DNA of 64,000 bases. It comes from Maylandia zebra. Taxonomy: Eukaryota; Chordata; Actinopteri; Cichliformes; Cichlidae. Where the stretch lies: assembly GCF_041146795.1 (NCBI RefSeq), contig NC_135177.1, positions 24,990,060 to 25,054,059 of the forward strand. Direction: 5' to 3'. Shown here piece after piece: positions 31,476-42,600 of this stretch (position 1 is its first letter; every line of letters starts with the position of its first letter). Below the pieces are notes generated by a model that did no database searches, was not told the DNA's origin, and was given only the letters and a program-made list of their open reading frames with translations. The position numbers were made by a program, and so were the translations under genes.

Positions 31476-33650
31476 ATCAGCTCCAGAAAGACATTCATGA
31501 GGACGATCAACAAAATTGGTGAGGTAGGGAAAAAAAAGTGAGAGACACTGTATCTGTCTCTCTTTTTGTATTTGATTTGGTTTCAGTTACTTTTGCTGGT
31601 TTCTCAGGAGGCTATTCGAACATGTAACAGCAAAGCAGGGCTTTATGGTAATTAAGTTGTGTTTTTACCAAAAGATAGAAGTCGCCAACCAAGACTTTGT
31701 GGTTCCTGTCACTGCAGGCGTGCCGGTATGATGTGGTGAAGTGTGCTGTGGAGTGGTGAGTGGAGATGATAAGCCCATGTGCCCGGGTCTGTGTGCATGT
31801 ATGTGTTGGAGACCAGTGAAGGGCCAGCGGCCTCGGGCTGGGTCCGTCTTAGGTGGCTGAATGGGTTGAAAGTTGAGAATTAAAAAAAAAAAAATACACA
31901 ACTAGTAGAACATGTGTGTCAAATAAATGAAACCAACACCAATAAAACATCTAGACATTTAATACAACCTAGATCTGTCTGCGTGTCTTTGTCTGATTTA
32001 CTTTTTGTACCACAGAAAACTTTACTTTTGTTTAGTTGCTCATATTTTCTCTTATTTTATATTTTTGGCTCAAATGAGTGCTGCTCATCAGCGTTGGGTG
32101 CACACACAATAACAAATCCTGCAAGAAAAATTACTTTGTGTTCAATAGATTCCACCGGAAGCACCGAACTGCATCTTTGAACTGGCAGTTTGTCGCCTGC
32201 ATTCATGAATACTGACCAGTTGACATCATATTACTTCTACCTCCTGTCTATATTTGGCATTCACTAACAATTTTAGTAGACTACAACCCCTGAATATTGC
32301 ACCTATATTTGATTTCAGCAAATATATATTCAAATTTGTAATAAAGCAATTTCCTCATGATGAAATATATGCAAAACACCATAACCCTTGCCCATGCAGT
32401 ACAGCTTTATGCATATGAGAGTATAGCTCAGCAGAATATGACAGAATAAGAATTTTAGGATGAGATGCCATCTAGTGTTGCAAATATATGCACTTCAACC
32501 TACAAGACTGCATAATGTTCAAGTGCCATAGGGGGACGAGTTGGCGGCAGCCCAAGGTAATGCACCAAAACCACTCTATACGTGTCAGCATTGTCTGACT
32601 CCAACATAAATGAGTTCAGAGATGAGGCTCGCTCCCAGCAGGACCAACATACAAAAGGATTATTGCTCCATTTCCCAAAAGCCATCTCTTTTAAGTTGAT
32701 AGAAAAATAATAGTGCAGGCAGTGTGTTTATATGAAGGAACAGCTACTTTTTTGATTAATATGCTACATTTCTGCAAATAAAGCAGGTCACCTTCAGGGA
32801 ATGGGCTGCAAATGTGCTGCCTCGCTGAGCCACAGGGGTCATATATTTTAAATGAACTGCTTATTGCCTACCAAGTACACAAATCAAATAAATTATACAT
32901 AATGTAATGCTCTATAATGTGAGAATTAAGTTTTGTGTGAGGTCACTTTGCCACAAAAAACTAAAAAAAAAAAGAAAAAAAATTAGGACACGTCCCTTTG
33001 AGGGAGAAAGACAAAAACTGTGGAATCGTTTCACTACCCAATGACAAATGCACGCATGCATACGCACACAAACACACACGCGCACCCACTTTCTGTCACT
33101 CTCCCTGACAAACACGCTCACGCTCTCACCCTCGTTCTAATTTCCCCCGTGTCTCTGCAGTGAGCTCACTGCAGTGCGACTCCCCCCCCGCTCCTCGCCA
33201 CCCTACGTATAATAGAATATCGATCGCTTGCCTTTGCCGCAGTGTGTAAGCGAGTGCTCCTGTGGACGAGTGTGTGTCTGACTGGGGCCCTCCAAGGTCA
33301 TCGCTATGGCAACCTGAGCATGGGGTCCTTTCGCTGTGCTGTCACAGAGCACAGGGTCACAGGGGTCACGTGAAAAGGGGGACAAGAGGGGGTTGGTGAG
33401 CGCTGCGGTGCTTGGTATACTGGAGGCAGAGGAGAGGAGCCACAAGGGCTGGAAGTGCCCTATTCCACTGTGTATTCAGACTGGAGCAGAATAATGAGAA
33501 CATGTACAGACCTAAGTGTTGCCGAGGGACACCGAGTTCACTACAACTCCTGCTATGCATGCACAAACAAAAGTCAACTGTAATAGCAACTTTAGAGGAA
33601 ATAAATATGACTTAATTTGATACTGAATAAAAAAGAAAGAAAGCGAGAAT
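31476..33650. other. Intergenic region between convergent ATP1A3 and RABAC1
   Basis: No gene recognised between the two tail-to-tail transcription units. It holds A-rich tracts and a GC-richer patch at about 33100-33400 with a candidate nuclear-receptor/E-box cluster. Confidence 0.6.
33354..33372 (+). promoter_or_regulatory. Candidate DR3 nuclear-receptor site overlapping an E-box
   Basis: GGGTCA at 33354-33359 and GGGTCA at 33363-33368 form a direct repeat with a 3-bp spacer (DR3 layout), and CACGTG at 33367-33372 overlaps the second half-site. Short motifs arise by chance, and there is no evidence of use. Confidence 0.25.
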
Positions 33651-33659
33651 TGGATAAGC

Positions 33660-33927
33660 TGGCCTTAAGAGTTTATTGCACTGAGAAAATATAGATACAA
33701 AACACCCAACTTTTATCAGAATGTAAACGAACGATGAATTTCAATAAAGTATTTTACATTTATGTGACGTTACACCTCCAAGTTCCAAGCTAAACATGTA
33801 TACATGCTAACAAGGAAATTATAAACCCGATGTAAAATACCATGATTAAGTACTGACCTTTAAAGATGTGTCATCATCAAGCCATCTATATAAGAAGCCT
33901 ATCTGAATGACCAAACCTGCATTTGTC

Positions 33928-33960
<33 letters not shown>

Positions 33961-34505
33961 TAATGATAATGTGTGTTTGTGCATTAGCATTAGATACAGT
34001 TTTAAAGCTTTAAATTGCACTTTCCTTTGGAAACAATCACAAATTCTCTTTAGAAGTGTAAAGATTACATTGATACATATTATTCAAATCAGAGAGAATG
34101 TATTAGCCCAAATATCTACAGCAGAGAGCACAGCACAGATAGCCCATTAAGATATAAGCTGAGAAATATTGCAAGGAATGAAAGACTATTTTACACAAAT
34201 CAGAGGCATCCGAGGTTTAAAATGAACATAGAAGGCATATAATCTGCATTAATGTGTGGTTAGACTTACGTTCAGAAATCCATTTTTGTGTTCTATGGCA
34301 ATTTATGTGCTTAAATGAGCTTCAAAAAGCTGTCAGTAACATGACAAGGTACATTCTTGATACCATGGTAAGGGGTTAAAACACAGGGAATTTAACAAGC
34401 TAAGAAACATATATATGAACAGCTCTTCCTGTGTGCAAACATATTTGCAGGGTCAACATGATGACTGATAGCCAACCGGCGCCTGCTGATAGTTTAGCCT
34501 GGTCT
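33660..34505 (-). other. rabac1: RABAC1 3' UTR
   Basis: Downstream of the RABAC1 stop (34508-34506) the minus strand is non-coding to an AATAAA at 33677-33672, a reasonable cleavage signal. It includes an (AAT)n microsatellite at about 33926-33957. The extent is inferred. Confidence 0.5.
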
Positions 34506-36090
34506 TTATACGGGCTCCATGAGGAGCTCTTCCATGTCCGATCCCTCCAGCTCACGAAACGCAGCATGAGAGCCAATCACAAACAGCGTTGCTCCTGGGA
34601 AGATGAATTATAGCAGTATAAAATGGATGTGAAGAGAAAGTAACAAAGAAGAAGGTTTTTCTTACAAATGCGTGAACAAGATTTAGGTTCCACTATTAGA
34701 GAAATGTTAGCATTGCAGACAGCAGTGGAATATGTTCAATTATATTTCCAAAATCAGAAAAACACAATAACATTTTTTTTAAAACAAAGATTCAAAAGAG
34801 TAACACAGAACAAGTATAATGTGGTTTGGTTTACCAAGAACCCAAAACACGGCAGCGCCAGCTCCGGCTAACCAGAACGCAGGCAGAGAAATGGCTCCAG
34901 CCAGGCTCATCTGGTGAGGCGTAGTCAACTCTTTGCCTGGTTTGAGAACACAAATTATGACAGCAATTAAAGACTCCATAAAAATGAAGATGTTTTATTT
35001 TCTCAAACTAAAATCTTACATAAATTTAGCTTATTCTTCACTAAACTGACATCTTTTGTGGTTTACTGAGAACTGTAATAGTAGAGAACAATAATTTGCG
35101 GGCAGAAACAGGTTGCTTCATTAACCCATTGATTTAATTTCTATACACAACAATTTAGAGGTAATAAAAAAATAAAAAAAAAAATAAATAGATGAATAAA
35201 GATATACAACTTAAAGTTTGATGTTTAATTATTCGAGCTAGCTTTATCTTAAAGTAGCTGCTCAAAAAAACATTTATATTACTTGCCGGTGATTCAACAA
35301 GCAGGTATTTATGTGATTGTCCGAGTTATTTGAGACACTTTTACTCACCGAGCACAACCAGTTTAGACTCCAAAGATTTGATGTGAATGATGTAAAAGGC
35401 ACCGGCAAACACAGCCAAGGCGATCAGTAGCATGGGCGAGCTGATGCTGAAGAGAGGAAACATCAACAGTCCAATCGTTTATTACAGTGTATCAGCTGAA
35501 AATTTCATTCCTTTCTTTCTTTTTTTACTACCGCTTCCCTTTTTCCCCGTTTCTCATTGGCCTAACCAGATTTATGAGCTCCGAACAAAGTCGTGTTTTG
35601 GGCTTACATGCAGTAGAGGATAAGCCCCAAGAAGATGAAGGTGTAGTTGCTGTTGTAAATTTCCACATTTTTCACCACCCTCTTGCACAAGTCTCCAAAG
35701 TTGCGGGGTTTTGAAAACTTGCGCTGGTCTACAAAACTGGCCCAAGGTCGAATGGATAATCGGCGCTTGTCGAACCACTCTTTAGCCATGCTAGCTGAGA
35801 TGCCTTTGGGAAGCCAGAGCCTATGAAATAAGATGAAGACATTAAGAACCAGAAACATTAAGAGGAGTTATGACATGTGCAAAATTTATATTATCACTTG
35901 GTGGCTCATTAAGCTTACAAACATTAGTAGCAGGTATAACAGATGCAGAAGCACATGTCAGCTCTATTGTGTGATAAATCTGAGATAGACAAACACATTT
36001 AAACTCATACTTTGCCAGGATTCCTGTGCCTCCTGTGCCTGTAGGATGAGCATCCTCAGCTGTGAACAGATCTCCTGCCTTGCTGTCCAT
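34506..36090 (-). CDS. rabac1: Prenylated Rab acceptor protein 1 (PRA1 family)
   Basis: A small membrane protein of Golgi and late endosomes that binds prenylated Rab GTPases and VAMP2 and aids their membrane delivery. Coding exons on the minus strand: 36090-36011, 35820-35608, 35446-35349, 34936-34835 and 34594-34506. They join in phase to 193 residues (human about 185). Visible: conserved SIRPWASFVDQRKFSKPRN (49-67), a PRA1 domain with four hydrophobic segments in two hairpins (about 87-98, 99-119, 140-155, 156-172), and an acidic C-terminus ending MEPV as in mammals. The ATG at 36090 (GACATGG) was chosen for context and similarity; an in-frame ATG at 36132 would add 14 residues. A non-coding first exon probably ends at donor 37534. 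The gene is convergent with ATP1A3 and divergent from DEDD2. Confidence 0.95.
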
Positions 36091-37533
36091 GTCCACTTGA
36101 CAGTTCTCCCCCTTTGGCACTCCAGATGGCATGTACACAGTCTGCTGTCAGACAACTGCAAGGAAGAAAACACAGAATGTAAATACCAGTTGTAAAACAT
36201 TTCCATCACTAATTCTCAAGTCCCTCTAGAAGCAAATCTCACCAATGGATAGAAATGTTGAAATGCCACAGTTATTTTGATTCTAGGAAGTTAGGCAGTT
36301 ATTTTGATTCATTATCAAATTTTAATTTTCATCAAAATGTAAAAACTTCCAAGATTCAAAAAGACAAAAGATAAAAAACAAACAAACACTACAATCAAAC
36401 TGACTTGGTCTCAAGATAAGGTTGAAAGAAAAAAAAAAAAAAAAGCTTTCTTCCCCTACACAACAACACTGGTGGATGAAGTAAGACTCATATAGGTTTA
36501 AAGTTATGATTCTCTGACTCATATTTTTGCTGCCAATGCCTTTTATTTTTTGTTATTCCTGAGCAGCTCATTAAAAAAAGTATTTTAAGCTTGACTATAA
36601 TAAACCTCAATTAGCAAACCAGATTAAATTTATTTCAGGGGTGCCAATTTGTTTTTATATACACACACACAAAAAAATCCTGCTATGCAATTTTGCACAT
36701 ACTTATGATGTTGACTCCCAATAGACGTTTATATTTAGCAACATAAGTTGTTTTAAACCATCATATTATAACACCAAAATCTGGGCATGAAACTCAGTAG
36801 AAGTAAGATAGAATACATGTGACTGAAAGTGAGGCAGACGTAACAGTGAAGCTGGAAGGAGTGGAGGCTCAGGGTCATGGATGTGGAGGATATAATCAGC
36901 GAGATAGAGGAAATCTGATCTGCTGTGGTTACCCCTAAAGAGAACAGTCAAAAGGAGAAGAAGGGCACCATTCTGGCACCACTTAATTGATTCCCTCTCT
37001 TTGTTTATATCCATATAAATGGTTAACTAAAGTATTTATAAACAGGTCAGCCAGTGTAGAATGAAGTTCGTGACCAACACCAGTTTTTATATTCCTGCAT
37101 TTCTCAGTCCTGTCGTTCCCAGAGGTTGAAGAAACAACACTCAACACAAAAGACCGAGCTTAGCAACAGTAGGCAGAGGAAAATGTTCGTCAGCAAAAGG
37201 GCTTGGTCAATGCCACATCATTAAACATACGCCCGGATATTCGACAACATTTCCAAGGAATACTCACTTATTTTATTTTTAATTTGTCAAGAATCCTAAC
37301 TGAATGACATTTTTAAACCCCGGTATGTAGTCCATCATAACTCCTAGTTGTTCTTAATAACTCTTGTTGTTCAAATTCCGTCGCAGCTAGCTTCTCTGCT
37401 AATAACCACTCCAGTCGAAGCGGATTTATGATTTTATCGTAGCCCAACTTTACACACCTAAATAAAATGAACCGAAATAAAAATGAACAATATCAACTGC
37501 CAAATTTACAATGGTTTAATTACATATACTCAC

Positions 37534-38091
37534 AGCAGGAGATGAGTTTAATGGGACTGCCTCAGACCTTTTGTTGCTGTTTTAGTTTACGGATATGATG
37601 TGGCTCTTATTTGCCTTCCTTGTTGTTGTTCCTAGCTGCCTTGGTTCCAAACACCGCCACCTACTGACAGCATCCAGCAGTTTTCCCTCTGCTACGTTTG
37701 GGTGTAGCCTGCTGCAGTACATATTCTTGTGCTTATATGCTTATGGACACTACGCTGCAAAGCTCGCTTAAAGTACTGATTTGTTTTTGTTTTGGTTTGT
37801 TTTTTTTTCATGTGGAAGCTAAGACAAAAAAAGTAAAACGAAAAAAAAAAAACAGGGGGGGGGGGGGGGGCGCCCTTGAATCAGCTGTCTTTACTGACTT
37901 GATCAATACGATAAAGTGACTGTTTATGAAAAACTGTCTTCAGATCAGTTCAAAAGATCAGCGAGAGCAAAAACGTGACTGGGTGTCGCCGTGGAAGTCA
38001 GGGGGCTGTGATTGGTCAATTCCTCAGCGTTGACGTAGTGCAGAACTGCACGTTGCTGTGGAAGTTACTAGATCATTCAACCCACCCGGAG
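37534..38091. promoter_or_regulatory. Probable bidirectional RABAC1/DEDD2 promoter with non-coding first exons
   Basis: On the minus strand a GTGAGT donor follows 37534 (RABAC1 non-coding exon 1). On the plus strand a GTGAGT donor begins at 38092 (DEDD2 non-coding exon 1). Between them are an inverted CCAAT box (ATTGGT at about 38011) and a CRE-like TGACGTAG (about 38031). A poly-A/poly-G tract lies at about 37838-37870. No TATA box is evident. Start sites are inferred. Confidence 0.5.
37838..37870. repeat. A-tract/G-tract homopolymers
   Basis: A run of about 12 A is followed by CA and about 15 G, read directly. Such G-tracts are prone to sequencing error and could form G-quadruplex-like structures. 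Confidence 0.9.
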
Positions 38092-39684
38092 GTGAGTCGC
38101 CCCCAGTTACTTTGGGTTTCTTGATTAATATCCCGTTAAAATGCTTTGAATATTAATCTACTGGTGCTTTTTTCACGCTTTCATGTATGTGACCCAATGC
38201 TTGTCGATACTACAGCCAATTTAAAGCTGAAGTAAGCTAACGTTAGTAGCTAGCAAGCGATATCCATTTCTGTTCTTTGTATTTATCGGTAATGCATATA
38301 GAGGAAAAATATATACATATATTTTAACCCTATAGTTACTGTTATATGTTTCAGTGCGTATATAGAAATGTAGCACACCTGTTAATTTCAGGTTTGTTAT
38401 TTGGCTAAATCGCTGTTTGCATTGCAGTTCTTGATGTTTGTTATGCTTTTTTCCACAGATAAACGTGACTGGTTACATAACTTGTCAAAGGGGAAAATTT
38501 TGCTCCACCGGTTGTTACTGGGCGTCTGAAGAACGGCTAATATCTTTGGCTTCCAACTGGTTAGTGTACGTTTCTGAGCGTAAATGGAAATAAAGTGGTT
38601 ATAAGGGGGTTCTCCGTTACGCGTTTAAAAACTGTTTCGAGCTGAGGGTGAAAATGGTGAAAATGGCAAGGACTGCTGAGCTAGCTGATGCAGCCATATA
38701 ATGGTAGAGACTAGAGAACGGGCGTAACGCTGCAGTATTACGCCAACATGATCATTGACTGTGTTACATGGCACAAACGGCTTGCTATGTTTTATAGATG
38801 AATACAGTTTAGTGGTTAATGCAGTTTATATGTAGCTACACGGGATTTGTTGGAGCGGCGTTTTATAGCTTAAACAGCGACACAGATGACATTGTTTAGT
38901 GTATGTAATGCAATTAAAAGTAGGAGTATAGAACATGGAAGGAACTCGAGGTCAAGCCTGTTAAATGAGAATTGCAGCCTTTACAGGAACGCTGAGTACA
39001 ATGCATTGTGTACTGAAAAGTAAAAATGTCAACAAATGCAGTGAAAACAGCCCCGTTTCTCTGACATATTGTCCAGCTACCTAGTTTTTACCTGAAGAAG
39101 ATGTCAATGTCTCACTAAAAGCTTCATCATCCATTGGTTCGATTAGTTGTACTTTGGCTACAGTTACGCTAGAGTTAAAGCTGCAGGTCCTCTAGTGAAT
39201 TTGGCTTTCAGGCTAGAAAATATGGCACACTCTTCAGCTTTAGCTCTATTTTTGTTTGACCAGGTGTAAATGCAGATTAGATGTGTTGCTTTGGACTTTG
39301 CACTACAAGTGTTAGAGAGAGTTTTTAAAAAACATGTAACCACACCTGAAAATGCTTTCAGCATTCTACCGCTACCTTTGCCCTGTCATTTGTTCCTCTT
39401 CAGTATGTAGCATTATTGACATCTTGTTTTCTTTCTTTCTCTAACCCAGTTTTTTTTTTTCTGGCACCAGAATTTGGTGCTGATTAACAGTAGCACTGAC
39501 ATATTTTGGTTGGTTCCCTCAACAGCACCAGCTCAGTACCCAACCCTACTTATCTGGTTTATATGGTTACTCAGATGTATCTTGTTAGACATCAAAAAAC
39601 TTTAATAGTAATTGTTCTTCTATTTGTTTTTGTAGTCTTATCACTGGCTGAAACGTGGGAAAGGTCCATAGCCAAATCCTGACC

Positions 39685-42600
39685 ATGGCTGCAGTGCATC
39701 ATCAAGGGTACCCACTCAGGGATTCACTGTACTGGGATGAAACAGAGTGCCTCAACTACTATGGGATGTTGTCTCTCCATGAAGTCTTTGAAGTAGTTGG
39801 TTCTCAGCTGACCGAGACTGACATTGAAGTCCTGTCATTCCTTCTGAATGAAACTTGCTCCGCGACACATCCTCTCGATCCCGCAGGCTGGACAGTTGAA
39901 CCCCGTGAGGACAATCCAGATGATCCAGGTGTGGCCCCAAGTCCACAGCTACTAAAAGCATGGCAGCAATTAAAGCCTACGGGGTCACAGCAGCCCTTTT
40001 TGGACCCAAAACCCAAGAGTGGCCTTGAGCTGTTGCTACAGCTCGAGAGGAGAGGATACTTTAGTGATGGAAACCTGGCACCACTACTGCAACTTCTAAG
40101 AGTCCTTACCCGTCATGACCTGCTACCCTCAGTGTCCCACAAGAAAAGGAGGACAGGTGAGGATCTTGAGATTATGTCCTGCTGTAGTTGATCTCAAATA
40201 GTTTGCCATTATGTGTTTTTTATGCTTTTCAGTTTCTCCAGAGAGAATTGGACAGAGGTATGAGATAGAAAGCACAGAGTCGGTGTGTACTTCTGGAATA
40301 AGTAGCAGCTGCAGGGAGACCGAAACTCCTCTTACATCTTTCGCACATCAATTAGAAACTGGTAAGTTTACTGCTCTTTAGTATTTGGCCAAACTGAAGT
40401 ACGTTCTTAAGTGTCTTCAAGCTGATTAATGATGATTTGAAAACGTGTGTGTGTGTGTGTGTACCAGATTCTTTTGTGGTTCAGAATTGGCCTTCTTTAG
40501 CCTGATTGACTCTGCTTATATGCAAAATATAAATTAAGGCATGGAAGCTGCTACTTTTTTTCCCACATAAATCGGTGCCTTTTGTGTATTTCTGACTATT
40601 ATATATGTCAGTGATTATTATCCTAATTAAAATAATAATATTTAAAAAATAATTTTTGGTGGTTAAAACCTTTTTCTTTTTTCTTTTTTTTTGGTCTGTG
40701 TCTTGTGTGGGGAAGAACGCTGTGTACGCACCATGATCTTAACAGGCATTTTTCTTGTTGAAAGTTGTGATCAAATATCAGCAGTAAAATTTCGATGAAA
40801 AGCTAAAAATAGTCCTTTGCTGTTATTTTTGTCTTGCATCCCTGAACTCAGTCAATATGTTTTCTGTCAGGTATTTACACTCCTGTGGCTGGGCCATGTG
40901 CAAGTAGGCGGAGGAAGAAGAGGGGAAATGGCTGGAGCCGTAAGTCCAAGAAAACAAGCAGGCAAAGTCATCCTCTGCCTCCACCACCAGCGCCACAAAA
41001 AGTTTCCTGTGGTAAGTGCAACTCATGCATTTTCAAAGTGTCTTTCTTTTTATTTATTTTTTTGTTTTTTCTCTTGTCTTCTGTGGTACCTTCATCCTGC
41101 TATTTACCCCTGCTGCTCATTTTTCCTTCTTTAAACAGACGAGAATATAATTTTCAGCCTATTAACACCTCCCTGGCATCATCATATTTCCTGTTTAGTT
41201 TCTTCAATTCTGATGTTGTTTATCTATGCTAAATCTTGAATGCCAAAATGTTTAAAAATGCATAAAAGCGCCAAGTTCATGCTTAAGAAGATTCGTGTTT
41301 AAAAGTTAGCATACAATTTAACATGTTATTTGTAGACTTGGGAGAAATGGACAAATTAAATAGCAGTAGGGATGGTAATTGATAAGAATTTAGTAATTCC
41401 GATTTCTTTATCGATTTTGCTTATTGATTCGGTTCCTTATCGATTTCTCATTGCCTCCACTTTGAGAGTCGCCAGCACTTCTAAGCAGCATATCAAATTC
41501 ATGCAAATTAATTGCGTACGTAATTAACTAGGTGGTGAAATGTTTGTGCATGTTGGAGGCATTTCCCCTCTTTGTTGTGATCAGTGTTGGGGTCACTACT
41601 CAAAAAAATAAATTTAAAAAGTTGTTGCACATATTTCACAGAACACTTTTCTTAAAAGTAATGCAGTACGTTATTTAATTACTTCCAGGAGAAAGACATT
41701 TGTTATACTACTTGTTACATTACTTTAGTGTTACTCTGTAAAATGATCTGAAACTGACCGTCTCATAATCACAAATCCTAATAAGGACAAACGTGATCTT
41801 TCTCTTAGTATTTAGGTATGAACACAAAGCCGACAATGCAAGTCGAAGATAAAAAACCATCACCAAGAGACTTTAAAGCAATCGTCTTGGTGATTCCACT
41901 GTAGAAACGGAGACTGCAGTATGACTGCTCATCAGTTTGTTACCTGTTGAAGTTCAGCAGTGGCTGCTTCACTATAACTAATGGCTCACTTTATCATGGT
42001 GCTGGGCTTAAGTCAGCATTCACTCAGCTTTAGCATCACTCTGAGTTCCTCTTAGTAGGGCTGCATGATTTTGCATAAAATGAGAATCACGATTTTTTGG
42101 CTTAGAATTGAGATCACGATTCTCTTTTCCAGTATAAATATTTATTGCACTTATTAACTGCACATCAACTTCGTAACAGTTGAGACTCAACATAAAAACA
42201 ATAAGTAAACATAAAAACAACAAATGTCTCACGTTTTGTTGTTGCCGCAAAATATCGTACTGCTTGAAATTCCGTCTCCACCGTTGCTCGACACTGCGTG
42301 TATAGAGCAGGTAGTGCAACAATAGAAAAATAGTTGCGGGACGGCACTGTGTAGCGTTTGTCTAGGGTGTTGATCATTTTCCTAAATCCCTCGTTTTGCA
42401 CAGTGTTGATGGGAGCCATATCTTTGGTCAGGTGATAAGTGATAGCCTCCGTAATTTCTTTGTGCCTGCGGGAGTTCGACGGGTATAGGGAAGCGCTGTA
42501 TAAGGTTCCCGTTATTGATGTTTGGGTGGTTGACCGGGACGGATTTTCTCCTGTCACTTTCTCGTCATCCCTGATGTGCTCTCTGTTGTTTTTTCCCTGC

